DNA from: Cronobacter dublinensis subsp. dublinensis LMG 23823
GTDB taxonomy: Bacteria; Pseudomonadota; Gammaproteobacteria; Enterobacterales; Enterobacteriaceae
Direction of reading: 5' to 3'
NCBI RefSeq assembly: GCF_001277235.1
Contig: NZ_CP012266.1
Coordinates: forward strand, 992,001-1,056,000
Length of the DNA: 64,000 nucleotides
The translations under genes were made by a program, and so were the position numbers. Positions 25,285-33,378 of this stretch are shown here, one piece after another. A model generated the notes under the pieces. The model worked only from the letters and a program-made list of their open reading frames with translations, did not search any database and was not told the origin of the DNA. How positions within the stretch are numbered: the first letter of the stretch is position 1; each line of letters opens with the position of its first letter.

Positions 25285-25300
25285 GGGTGCCTGAGAGGCA
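25285..25300 (-). promoter_or_regulatory. 3' fold-back (fbi) element and terminator hairpin of hok mRNA
   Basis: In the minus-strand transcript this is tcaggcaccc followed by a T run. It is the exact complement of gggtgcctga at the 5' end of the same transcript (25639–25648). Long-range 5'–3' pairing of this kind keeps full-length hok mRNAs untranslatable. A small stem tgcct/aggca forms the end hairpin. Confidence 0.7.
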
Positions 25301-25346
25301 TAAAACCGCCAGTCAAATCGCGGGGATTGCTCCCCGCGTCAGACGC

Positions 25347-25499
25347 TTACTCTCTGGATTTACAAGCCAGTGAAGCGACAACCTCCATGCTCGCGCCCCG
25401 CAAGCGCAGCTCGCAAAGCGTTTCCCGTGAGAGGGTGGTGAACATTAATAGCGTCACGCAGACAATAATAACGCACCAGATAAAAGTATTGTCCTTCAT
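25347..25499 (-). CDS. hok: Hok/Gef-family type I toxin
   Basis: 50-residue membrane toxin. One hydrophobic helix at ~6–24 (IWCVIIVCVTLLMF), then the family signature 'LSRETLCELRLR' with conserved Cys and Glu, and a periplasmic tail 'EVVASLACKSRE' like HokA/HokB/HokC. Insertion in the inner membrane collapses the potential. The ATG at 25499 has AAGGAG with 7-nt spacing and overlaps (ATGA) the stop of an upstream leader frame (mok). The antisense sok RNA and the 5'/3' fold-back sequences are all present, so the locus looks intact. It lies in what otherwise appears as an empty intergenic region. Confidence 0.88.
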   Translation of the reverse strand: MKDNTFIWCVIIVCVTLLMFTTLSRETLCELRLRGASMEVVASLACKSRE

Positions 25500-25558
25500 A
25501 GCCATTCTCCTTGCCGTGAGGCGAGTAAGAGGCTAACATATGAACTGTTCGGGTTCAT
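25496..25558 (-). CDS. mok: mok-type leader frame overlapping hok start
   Basis: 20-codon frame starting at ATG 25558 with GAGG seven bases upstream; its TGA overlaps the hok ATG. In hok systems translation of mok opens the hok ribosome site, and sok blocks mok. Shorter than the plasmid R1 mok, which runs on through hok. Confidence 0.65.
   Translation of the reverse strand: MNPNSSYVSLLLASRQGEWL
25511..25539 (+). promoter_or_regulatory. Predicted sok promoter
   Basis: ttgccg (−35, 25511–25516) and taacat (−10, 25534–25539) with 17-bp spacing, reading against the hok transcript. The start would be near 25546. Confidence 0.5.
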
Positions 25559-25605
25559 GTGTCGGCCTCGGGTTAAGTTAATTAACTCGGGGCCTTCATC
25601 TTTTT
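25546..25605 (+). ncRNA. sok: Sok antisense RNA
   Basis: About 60 nt, antisense to the mok start region. It ends in a 13-bp stem (25564–25576 / 25582–25594, two G-U pairs) with a 5-nt loop, then ttcatcttttt. Length, position and 3' hairpin match Sok RNAs. It should block mok translation and trigger decay of hok mRNA. Confidence 0.72.
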
Positions 25606-25620
25606 GGGAACCTGCACAAT

Positions 25621-25648
25621 GCCTGAAACCAAAAAGCTTCAGGCACCC
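25621..25648 (-). promoter_or_regulatory. 5' tac element and hairpin of hok mRNA
   Basis: The transcript begins near 25649 after a TATTAT −10 box (minus strand, 25661–25656). gggtgcctga matches the 3' fold-back element exactly. gcctgaa…ttcaggc (25621–25644) makes a local 7-bp hairpin, the metastable 5' structure known in hok mRNAs. Confidence 0.65.
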
Positions 25649-25809
25649 GCCGCGAATAATACGCTTCTTTTACCCCGGTAAAATCGTTTCCTTTTTGGGT
25701 TTCTTTAAAAACTACCCGAGTGAATATTCACTTCGCTTTCGCGCCGCGAATATTCACATTAGGGGTTCCTGTTATTCTTTTTCTTATTTCTGTTTTCCGC
25801 GCGGCGCTG

Positions 25810-26817
25810 TCAGGGGCGGTCATCGTCGCGCGCGGCGTGAATTTTGCCGCGAAATACCCAGAAGCCCCAGCTGTTATAGATAAGCGTAACGGGCACGAAG
25901 ACGCCGAAGGCGGCCAGCATCAGCTTTTGCGTGGCGGGCGGCGCGGCGGCCTGGGTGAGGAGCAGTTTCGGCGGCAGAATAAACGGAAAAACGGCGAGCA
26001 GCATCGCGCCGAACGCGACCATAAATAACACCAGCGTCATGGCGAGCGGCAGGAAATCGCGCCGCTGGCGCAGGGCCGCAATAAGTCCGGCGAACGCCAG
26101 CAGCCCGGTGACGGCCAGCGGCCCGCTCCATGCCCACGCCTGCAAATGGAGCCGGTAGGCCTCATTCAGTTGCACCGTCCAGATAAGCAACCCCGCCAGC
26201 AGCGCGGCGGTGAGCGGCGCAAGCCACATCGCCTGACGTCGCGCCAAGGCGTTGAGCTCGCCTTCGCCGCGCCAGATAAGCCAGCAGGCGCCCAGCAGCG
26301 CGTACCCGACGCTGAGCGCTATCGCGCAGTAGGCCGAAAATGGCGATAACCAGTCCATCGCGCCGCCGGTGAATGTCGCGCCGTCATGCGTAATGCCTTC
26401 CACCCAGGCGCCCATCGTCGCGCCCTGGCTCAGGCTCGCAAGCCAGGAGCCGATGATAAACAGCGCATCGAAGAGCCGTGGGTGCAGCGATTGGTACTCA
26501 ATCGCCATGCCGCGCACGATCAGCGCCAGCAGCATGATATAGACCGGCAGGTAGAGCGCGCTGTAGAGAATGCTGAAGGCGACGGGAAACATCGCCAGTA
26601 GCGCGCCGGCGGTCAGCACCAGCCAGGTTTCGTTGCCATCCCAGACCGGTAGCAGAGAAATATTCATCTGCTGGCGCGCCTGCGACGAGTGAAACGGCGC
26701 GAGCAGCCCGACGCCGAGATCCGCGCCGTCGAGCAGCACATAAATCAGCACGCCCGCGGCGAGCGCGACGGCGCAGAGCAGCGTTAACAGCGGGAGAGAC
26801 AACAGCAATTCAGTCAT
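25810..26817 (-). CDS. cydB: Cytochrome bd-type quinol oxidase subunit II (CioB/CydB)
   Basis: 335 residues from the ATG at 26817 (overlaps the cydA-like gene by 8 nt); the longer frame to 26982 lies inside cydA. About nine helices are present. 'YVLLDGADLGVGLL' and 'SLLPVWDGNETWLVLTAGALLAMFPVAF' are the subunit II signatures. It supports haem d assembly in the membrane oxidase that reduces O2 to water. It belongs to the cyanide-insensitive (Cio) branch rather than E. coli CydB. Last gene of the four-gene operon. Confidence 0.88.
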   Translation of the reverse strand: MTELLLSLPLLTLLCAVALAAGVLIYVLLDGADLGVGLLAPFHSSQARQQMNISLLPVWDGNETWLVLTAGALLAMFPVAFSILYSALYLPVYIMLLALIVRGMAIEYQSLHPRLFDALFIIGSWLASLSQGATMGAWVEGITHDGATFTGGAMDWLSPFSAYCAIALSVGYALLGACWLIWRGEGELNALARRQAMWLAPLTAALLAGLLIWTVQLNEAYRLHLQAWAWSGPLAVTGLLAFAGLIAALRQRRDFLPLAMTLVLFMVAFGAMLLAVFPFILPPKLLLTQAAAPPATQKLMLAAFGVFVPVTLIYNSWGFWVFRGKIHAARDDDRP

Positions 26818-28222
26818 CCGCGCGCTCTCGCAGGCTCTGCGGCGCGATGCCGCGGCCGGTTTGCGCCGCCACCGCGGGGTTGGCGTCAGGCCCGGCTTCA
26901 CCGGGCGGTCTGGCGAGCAGGCGCAGCATAAACCACAGGCCGAGGCCGAACACCAGCAGATAGACCGCGACAATCGCGCCAAACGAGCCCAGCACCAGCG
27001 AGGGCGCCACGGGCGAGGCGCTGTCGCGGGTCAGCAGCAGCCCGTAGATGGTCCACGGCTGGCGGCCCGTTTCCGTGACGACCCAGCCCGCGAGCATCGC
27101 GATAAGCCCCGCAGGGGCCATCGCCACCATGCCGCGTTGCAGCCAGCGCGCGTCCCACAACCGGCCTCGCAGGCGCACCACCAGCCCGGCGACGCCCGCG
27201 AACATCATCAGAAAGCCAAGCCCCACCATTGCGCGAAACGCGAAAAACACGCCCGGCACCCACGGGAGTTCATCCGGCGGATACTGATTGAGGCTGTGGA
27301 TCACGCCGGTGAGATTATGGCGCAGGTAGAGCGAGCCTGCGGACGGGATGGCCACTTCAGCATGGTTGCGCCGGGCCTGCATATCCGGAATAGCGAACAG
27401 CCGCAGCGGCTCGCCTTCGCCGGGCGGGGGTGGGTTCCAGCTGCCTTCCATCGCCGCCAGTTTCACCGGCTGATGATCGCGGGTGTTTTCGCCATGCAGG
27501 TCGCCCACCACCGCCTGCACCGGCGCGAGCACGAGCAGCAGCCACAGCCCCCAGGAGAACATCCGCCGTGCGCCCGGCTCATCGGGGCGTTTCAGCAGAT
27601 GCCAGCCGCCGACGGCGGCCACCAGACAGGCAGTCGACAGTAGCGCGGCGATGGACATATGGGTAAGCCGGAAGGGAAAGGACGGGTTAAAGATAACGGC
27701 CCACCAGTCGACGGGCTGAAAACGGCCATCGGGCCCGATGATAAAACCGGCGGGCGTCTGCATCCATGAGTTCGCGGCAAGTATCCAGAAGGCGCTGAAC
27801 AGCGAGCCCGCGGCCACCACGCAGGTCGCGAGAAAATGCACCCACGGGCGCACTTTGCCCATGCCGAACAGCACCACGCCCATAAAGCCCGCTTCGAGGA
27901 AAAATGCCACCAGCACTTCCATATACATCAGCGGGCCTATCACCGCCCCGGCCCGGCTGGAGAGCTCGCCCCAGTTGGCGCCGAACTGAAACTCCATCAG
28001 CACGCCCGTCACCACGCCCACCGCGACGTTCAGCGCAAACACCTTGCACCAGTATTGATAGAGGTTCAGGTAAACGCGCTGCCTGCGCCACAGCCACAGG
28101 CCCTCCAGCAGCATCAGCCACAGCGCGAGGCCCATCGTCAGCGCCGCCAGCACGATGTGAAACCCGATAGTGAAGGCAAACTGGCTGCGCGCCAGCAGCA
28201 GCGCGGTTTCCGGACTTATCAT
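26810..28222 (-). CDS. cydA: Cytochrome bd-type quinol oxidase subunit I (CioA/CydA)
   Basis: 470 residues, shorter than E. coli CydA (~520), with a short Q-loop as in CIO-type enzymes. 'ARSQFAFTIGFHIVLAALTMGLALWLMLLEGLW' holds haem-ligand His, 'NVAVGVVTGVLMEFQFGANW' and 'TETGRQPWTIYGLL' (the GRQPW quinol region) follow. It oxidises quinol and carries haems b558, b595 and d. The start lies 2 nt after the DUF1641 gene stop, so it is transcribed with formate dehydrogenase. Confidence 0.9.
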   Translation of the reverse strand: MISPETALLLARSQFAFTIGFHIVLAALTMGLALWLMLLEGLWLWRRQRVYLNLYQYWCKVFALNVAVGVVTGVLMEFQFGANWGELSSRAGAVIGPLMYMEVLVAFFLEAGFMGVVLFGMGKVRPWVHFLATCVVAAGSLFSAFWILAANSWMQTPAGFIIGPDGRFQPVDWWAVIFNPSFPFRLTHMSIAALLSTACLVAAVGGWHLLKRPDEPGARRMFSWGLWLLLVLAPVQAVVGDLHGENTRDHQPVKLAAMEGSWNPPPPGEGEPLRLFAIPDMQARRNHAEVAIPSAGSLYLRHNLTGVIHSLNQYPPDELPWVPGVFFAFRAMVGLGFLMMFAGVAGLVVRLRGRLWDARWLQRGMVAMAPAGLIAMLAGWVVTETGRQPWTIYGLLLTRDSASPVAPSLVLGSFGAIVAVYLLVFGLGLWFMLRLLARPPGEAGPDANPAVAAQTGRGIAPQSLRERADD

Positions 28223-28224
28223 TG

Positions 28225-28713
28225 TCAGGCGTCGCTCGGCTTACCGGTAAACGATGAGATGGGTTTGTCCACATCCTCCTCCATCCGGCGGGAGAAGGCT
28301 TTCAGACCGTTCAGCAGCGGCGTCAGCGAGCGCCACAGCTCGTCGTCATGCAGCATTTTCCAGGCACCACGCGCCCCCGGCGCGTTGGTCTGTTCACTCT
28401 CAGGCCGTTCTTCTTCCCGGCTCAGTTCCGCGGCGAAATCGCGCACGCCGAAGGCAAGCTTATACATTCGCTCCGGCGGAATGGTGGAAAGCGCCATCAG
28501 CAGGACGGAGATATTCTGGATAACATTCAGCGAGCCCTGTCGGCTCAGGCCGTTGATAATGACCTTGATCCACTCGTTGTTGGACGCCACCAGATCGTTG
28601 GTCAGACGCAGCACGCCATGTTCATGCAGCGTCTGGAGCAGACGTTGCAGCTCTTCGTCTGCCGTTGGGCCGATTTGCGGCGGCTCGGGCTGATAGTCAA
28701 TCGCTTTGGCCAT
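28225..28713 (-). CDS. DUF1641 protein
   Basis: 162 residues, helical, soluble. 'EELQRLLQTLHEHGVLRLTNDLVASNNEWIKVIINGLSRQGSLNVIQNISVLLMALSTIPPERMYKL' is the DUF1641 block. In Bacillus, DUF1641 genes (yrhD, yjgD) also sit beside the same type of formate dehydrogenase gene, so it is probably an assembly or electron-transfer partner. Its ATG overlaps the formate dehydrogenase stop by one base (TAATG). Confidence 0.82.
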   Translation of the reverse strand: MAKAIDYQPEPPQIGPTADEELQRLLQTLHEHGVLRLTNDLVASNNEWIKVIINGLSRQGSLNVIQNISVLLMALSTIPPERMYKLAFGVRDFAAELSREEERPESEQTNAPGARGAWKMLHDDELWRSLTPLLNGLKAFSRRMEEDVDKPISSFTGKPSDA

Positions 28714-31685
28714 TAAAATTTCTCCGGATGAGGTTCCTGTTCAGGCGGCAGGCGATAATCGTCACGCTGCCATTTCTCTTCGACCGGCACATGCGCTATC
28801 GGCGTGCGGTCGCCGTAGCGGAAATTGTGCGGCGGCAGCGGGGATGGGTGCGGCGCGCGTGAGAGCTTCTCAAGCCTTACTGCCAGTTCTTTATACGCAG
28901 GCGTGTTGACGTCGGGATCGCGATGCTCGCCAGTGAGCGCATTAATACCAGGTTTGCCCTGATGGATAGCGATAAAGAGCGACGGGCCCGCCACGCGGTC
29001 GGTGATAACCACCGGCACTTCCAGCGAGCCGCGCCGCGAGGTGAGTTTCACCCAGTCGCCCTCGAAAAGCTCACGCTCGGCGGCAAGGTCAGGGCTTATC
29101 TCCACAAACCAGTCAGGCGACAGCGAGGTCGTGCGCCCGCCGCGTCCGCTTTGGTTGGTGGACTGGAAATGCTCCAGCATGCGCCCGTTGTTGAGTGCCA
29201 GATCGTACTCCTCATCCGGCGCTTCGGCAGGCGGCCGCCACTCCAGTGGGTAAAGAACAGCGCGCCCGTCCGGAAAGTTGAACCCGTCGGTGTAGAGCAG
29301 CGGCGTGCTTTCACCATCGGGCTTCACCGGCCAGAGCTGGGAGTTCCAGCCCTCAAGTCGTTCATAGCTGACACCCGCGAATAGCGTGGCGATGCCAGCC
29401 GCCTCCGCCATGATTTGCGACGGGTGGGTGTAGCCCCAGTCATGGCCCATGCGGGCGGCGAGCTCGGTGAGAATGCGCCAGTCCGGGCGGCTGTCGCCAA
29501 GCGGCGGCATCGCCTCGTAAAAGCGCTGAATGCGCCGTTCGGTATTCACAAAGGTGCCGTCTTTTTCGATACTCGGGCAGGCGGGCAGCACCACATCGGC
29601 GAACTGCGCGGTGCGGCTAAAAAAGAGATCCTGAACGACCAGAAAATCGAGGCTGGCAAAGCCTTCATGGACATTAGCGCTGTCGGCGTCGGAAAACGCC
29701 GTCTCTTCGCCAATGACATACATGGCGCGAACCTCTTTCGTGCGCGCGCGCGCCACCATTTCGAAGTTATCTGCGCCCACCTCCAGCGACAGTTTTTCCG
29801 GTGCCACTCCCCAGGCTTTCGCCCATCGGGCGCGTACGTTTTCATCGCTGACCGATTCATAACCGGGGTAGTAGTTTTTCAGGCAGCCGAAATCGCTCGC
29901 GCCCTGCACGTTATTGTGTCCGCGCATCGGGTAGCCGCCGGTGCCGGGGCGACCGTAATTGCCGGTGACCAGCAGCAGGTTAGAGAGCGCCGTGCTGGTG
30001 TCTGCGCCGTGGCTGTGCTGGGTGATACCCATCGCCCAAACGATGCAGACAGAGGGCGCGTTGCCGATAAGCTCGGCGGCGGCGGTCAGTTCTTCGACCG
30101 TAAGCCCGGTGATGTCGGCAGCGTATTCCAGCGTGAACGGCGCGAGCGACTGGCGATAGTCATCCACCTGGTTAACGCGGCTTGCGAGAAACGCCTCGTC
30201 GGCGTAGCCGTTATCAAACATGTAGCGGGCCATCGCCGATGCCCAAACCATATCGGTGCCGGGGCGTATACGCAGGTAACGATCGGCGCGTTCGGCCATT
30301 TCGTGACGGCGCGGGTCGACGACCAGCAACTGTTGCCCGTGATGTTTTTTCGCTGCTTTCATCCGTGCGGCGATCACCGGGTGGTTTTCTGCGGTATTGC
30401 TGCCGACGATCACTATCAATGACGCGTTATGAAGGTCGTCAATGGTGCCCGCGTCGCCGCCGTAGCCGACGGTGCGAAACAGCCCTTTGGTGGCCGGGTT
30501 CTGACAGTAGCGCGAGGAGTTATCGACGCTGTTGGTGCCAAGAATGAGCCGCGCGATTTTCTGCGTCAGATACGCTTCTTCATTGCTCGCCTTGCTGGAG
30601 CCAATAAAACCAATACTTTGCGGGCCATGTTCGTCACGGATGCTGAGCAGGCGGCGCGCCACCACATCCAGCGCTTCATCCCAGCTCGCCTCGCGGAACC
30701 GGTCATTTTCACGGATAAGCGGTGTGGTCAGGCGGGCTTTATCGTTAAGAAAATCCCAGGCGAACTTGCCTTTTACGCAGGTGGAAATCCCATTGGCGGG
30801 GGCATCGGCGACCGGCTGCACTTTCAGCACATGGCGGTCTCGCGTCCAGATTTCGAAACTGCACCCCACGCCGCAGTAGGTGCAGACCGTTTTGGTCCGT
30901 TTGATTTCCGGCTGCCGCCAGTGCATGTCCATGACCGAAATACCTGTGATGATTTCAGCGCCGGTCGTGTTTTCAATAGCTTTTACCAGATCGATCATCG
31001 GGCGCTTGAGGGTCTGCTTCATGCGGGTAAACGGCCCGGCGTCGGGCTGCATGGTTTTCTCAAGCAAGGCGTTACACGGGCAGACGGTGACGCAATGACC
31101 GCAACTGACGCAGCTCGAACCCGCAATCGTGTCGCCACCGTCCCACAGCACGCGTGGATGTTCCATGGTGTAATCGATACTCAGCGTTTCATTGACCTCG
31201 ACGTTCTGACACGCTTCCACGCAACGCCCGCACAGAATGCACTGGTCAGGGTCATAGGTGTAAAACGGGTTGGAGTGATCTTTCACATAAGGCTTGCGCT
31301 GGTATTCGTAGCGCTGAATGGGAATGTGCATATCGGCGACGGCGTTATGCAGCGTGCAGTCGCCGGTGTTGTGCTCACAGACGGTGCAGTAAAGCTCGTG
31401 CTTCGCCAGCAGCCTGTCCATGCCTTCATGCTGTGCGGCTTCAGCCTCGGGGGTACGGCTGGTTATCTCCATGCCTTCTTCGCTTTTCAGCGTGCAGCCG
31501 CGCACCAGTTCTCCCTGATACTGCACCCAGCAGACATCGCAGGTCTGCATTGGCGTAAGAGAAGGGTGATAGCACACGTGGGGCAGCTTCAGGCCACCTG
31601 CGGTCAAAAAATCAATCAGGGGGATGTTTGCCTGGCCAGTCACTGGCCTCCCGTCATAAAACAGGGTACAGAGAGACTCACTCAT
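28713..31685 (-). CDS. Formate dehydrogenase alpha subunit (NuoG-like N-terminus, Cys active site)
   Basis: About 990 residues. Domains in order: [2Fe-2S] ferredoxin (CDVCWVQ region); NuoG His-Cys cluster (HELYCTVCEHNTGDC); two [4Fe-4S] motifs (CILCGRCVEAC, CVSCGHCVTVC); FdhF [4Fe-4S] (CTYCGVGC); molybdopterin domain with active-site Cys in 'SSRYCQNPATKGLFRTVGYGGDAG'; C-terminal dinucleotide-binding domain. It oxidises formate to CO2 at a molybdenum bis-MGD centre and needs no selenocysteine. Similar to Bacillus YrhE/YjgC. Two adjacent ATGs exist (31688, 31685); the second has better spacing from GAGGA. It heads an operon with DUF1641 and bd oxidase genes, suggesting electrons flow from formate to oxygen (inference). 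Confidence 0.92.
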   Translation of the reverse strand: MSESLCTLFYDGRPVTGQANIPLIDFLTAGGLKLPHVCYHPSLTPMQTCDVCWVQYQGELVRGCTLKSEEGMEITSRTPEAEAAQHEGMDRLLAKHELYCTVCEHNTGDCTLHNAVADMHIPIQRYEYQRKPYVKDHSNPFYTYDPDQCILCGRCVEACQNVEVNETLSIDYTMEHPRVLWDGGDTIAGSSCVSCGHCVTVCPCNALLEKTMQPDAGPFTRMKQTLKRPMIDLVKAIENTTGAEIITGISVMDMHWRQPEIKRTKTVCTYCGVGCSFEIWTRDRHVLKVQPVADAPANGISTCVKGKFAWDFLNDKARLTTPLIRENDRFREASWDEALDVVARRLLSIRDEHGPQSIGFIGSSKASNEEAYLTQKIARLILGTNSVDNSSRYCQNPATKGLFRTVGYGGDAGTIDDLHNASLIVIVGSNTAENHPVIAARMKAAKKHHGQQLLVVDPRRHEMAERADRYLRIRPGTDMVWASAMARYMFDNGYADEAFLASRVNQVDDYRQSLAPFTLEYAADITGLTVEELTAAAELIGNAPSVCIVWAMGITQHSHGADTSTALSNLLLVTGNYGRPGTGGYPMRGHNNVQGASDFGCLKNYYPGYESVSDENVRARWAKAWGVAPEKLSLEVGADNFEMVARARTKEVRAMYVIGEETAFSDADSANVHEGFASLDFLVVQDLFFSRTAQFADVVLPACPSIEKDGTFVNTERRIQRFYEAMPPLGDSRPDWRILTELAARMGHDWGYTHPSQIMAEAAGIATLFAGVSYERLEGWNSQLWPVKPDGESTPLLYTDGFNFPDGRAVLYPLEWRPPAEAPDEEYDLALNNGRMLEHFQSTNQSGRGGRTTSLSPDWFVEISPDLAAERELFEGDWVKLTSRRGSLEVPVVITDRVAGPSLFIAIHQGKPGINALTGEHRDPDVNTPAYKELAVRLEKLSRAPHPSPLPPHNFRYGDRTPIAHVPVEEKWQRDDYRLPPEQEPHPEKF

Positions 31686-31943
31686 CATGCTTCCTCAGAC
31701 TCACCTTGCCAGGGCTGCGAACGTGTGCCGCAGCGAATAAGAGCGGCTTCTCCGCTGGGGAGGCACCCTTGTTATAGTGACTTAAAGGTAGTAACGCCCC
31801 CCGGGCTTCGCCAGGTAAGGATGTTGCGAAGTATGTATGCGGTGAATGATAAGACGGGAGCAGAACGGCGAGCTGCCGATAACTGGCTGGTAGCGCGAGG
31901 GCTTTTGCAATTTACGCGGCTTCCCGGTATAACGTTCACTTAT

Positions 31944-31967
31944 GGATGTTTAGACGTCTGAACGTAT
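31944..31967 (+). promoter_or_regulatory. MetJ operator (met boxes) before mmuPM
   Basis: Three adjacent octamers ggatgttt, agacgtct and gaacgtat; the middle one is the perfect MetJ consensus. It ends 10 nt before the mmuP start, so methionine excess should repress mmuPM through MetJ–SAM. Confidence 0.75.
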
Positions 31968-31977
31968 AGAAGGGTTT

Positions 31978-33378
31978 ATGCAGGAATCGCAGCAGTTACA
32001 ACGCACCATGAAGGCCCGTCATCTGGTGATGCTCTCGCTGGGGGGCGTTATCGGCACCGGGCTGTTTTTTAATACCGGCTATATCATTTCCACCACTGGC
32101 GCGGCGGGCACGCTGCTGGCGTACCTTATCGGCGCGTTGGTGGTCTGGCTGGTGATGCAGTGTCTCGGCGAGCTCGCCGTCGCGATGCCCGAGACCGGCG
32201 CGTTTCACGTCTACGCCGCGCGCTATTTAGGCCCGGCGACCGGCTATACCGTCGCCTGGCTTTACTGGCTGACGTGGACGGTGGCGCTTGGCTCAAGCTT
32301 TACCGCCGCCGGGTTCTGTATGCAATACTGGTTCCCGCAGGTGCCGGTGTGGGTCTGGTGTCTGGTGTTCTGCGTCGTGATTTTCGCGCTCAACGTCTTC
32401 TCCACGCGCCTGTTCGCCGAGGGCGAGTTCTGGTTTTCGCTGATTAAAGTGGTCACCATCGTGGCGTTTATCGTACTGGGCGGAGCGGCGATGTTCGGCA
32501 TTCTGCCGATGAAAGACGGCTCGCCCGCGCCGCTATTTCATAACCTGACCGCCGCAGGCTGGTTCCCCGCCGGGACGCTGCCTATCCTGATGACGATGGT
32601 TGCGGTGAACTTCGCGTTTTCCGGCACCGAGCTTATCGGCATCGCGGCGGGCGAGACCGAAAACCCGCAGCAGGTGGTGCCGGTCGCTATCCGCACCACC
32701 ATCGTGCGGCTGGTGATTTTCTTCCTCGGCACCGTGCTGGTGCTGGCGGCGCTGATCCCGATGGATCAGGCGGGCGTGGTGAAAAGCCCGTTCGTGCTGG
32801 TGTTTGAGAAAATCGGCATCCCGTACGCCGCCGATATCATTAACTTCGTTATTCTCACCGCGATCCTTTCTGCGGCGAACTCGGGGCTCTATGCCTCCGG
32901 TCGGATGCTCTGGTCGCTGTCGAACGAGCGCACGCTGCCGCGCAGCTTCTCGCGCCTGACGCGCCGCGGCGTGCCGCTGACCGCACTGTCGGTGAGTATG
33001 CTGGGCGGCGTGCTGGCGCTCTTTTCAAGCGTGGTGGCGCCGGATACCGTTTTCGTGGCGCTGTCGGCGATTTCCGGTTTTGCGGTGGTGGCGGTGTGGC
33101 TCAGTATCTGCGCCGCGCACTTTTTATTTCGCCGTCGTCATCTGGCCGAAGGCCGGGCGCTCAGTGAACTGCACTACCGCGCGCCCTGGTATCCGCTGAC
33201 GCCGATCCTCGGCTTCGCGCTCTGCCTTATCGCCTGCGTCGGGCTGGCGTTCGACCCAGGCCAGCGCATCGCGCTATGGTGCGGGCTGCCGTTTGTCGCG
33301 TTCTGCTACGGCGCGTATTATCTGACGCACTTTTTCCGCACGCGCCGCCACGAGGAGTCTCGCCATGTCGCTGAATAA
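31978..33378 (+). CDS. mmuP: S-methylmethionine permease MmuP
   Basis: 466 residues, APC-family transporter with 12 helices. Almost identical to E. coli MmuP through 'HLVMLSLGGVIGTGLFFNTG', 'YIISTTGAAGTLLAYLIGAL' and 'GAFHVYAARYLGPATGYTVA'. It imports S-methylmethionine, a plant sulfur compound. The 3' end overlaps mmuM by 14 nt. A MetJ operator lies directly upstream. Confidence 0.94.
   Translation: MQESQQLQRTMKARHLVMLSLGGVIGTGLFFNTGYIISTTGAAGTLLAYLIGALVVWLVMQCLGELAVAMPETGAFHVYAARYLGPATGYTVAWLYWLTWTVALGSSFTAAGFCMQYWFPQVPVWVWCLVFCVVIFALNVFSTRLFAEGEFWFSLIKVVTIVAFIVLGGAAMFGILPMKDGSPAPLFHNLTAAGWFPAGTLPILMTMVAVNFAFSGTELIGIAAGETENPQQVVPVAIRTTIVRLVIFFLGTVLVLAALIPMDQAGVVKSPFVLVFEKIGIPYAADIINFVILTAILSAANSGLYASGRMLWSLSNERTLPRSFSRLTRRGVPLTALSVSMLGGVLALFSSVVAPDTVFVALSAISGFAVVAVWLSICAAHFLFRRRHLAEGRALSELHYRAPWYPLTPILGFALCLIACVGLAFDPGQRIALWCGLPFVAFCYGAYYLTHFFRTRRHEESRHVAE

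Noticed and set aside
25327..25536. 69-codon plus-strand frame over the hok gene
   Set aside because: It is the antisense of hok and mok; no ribosome site. The minus-strand Hok family match explains the region.
26861..27643. 260-codon frame opposite cydA
   Set aside because: Composition (His/Arg/Gln rich) is the antisense of membrane helices; cydA is clear.
30429..31961. 510-codon plus-strand frame antisense to the formate dehydrogenase gene
   Set aside because: Shadow of a high-GC gene; the opposite strand encodes a full set of formate dehydrogenase motifs.
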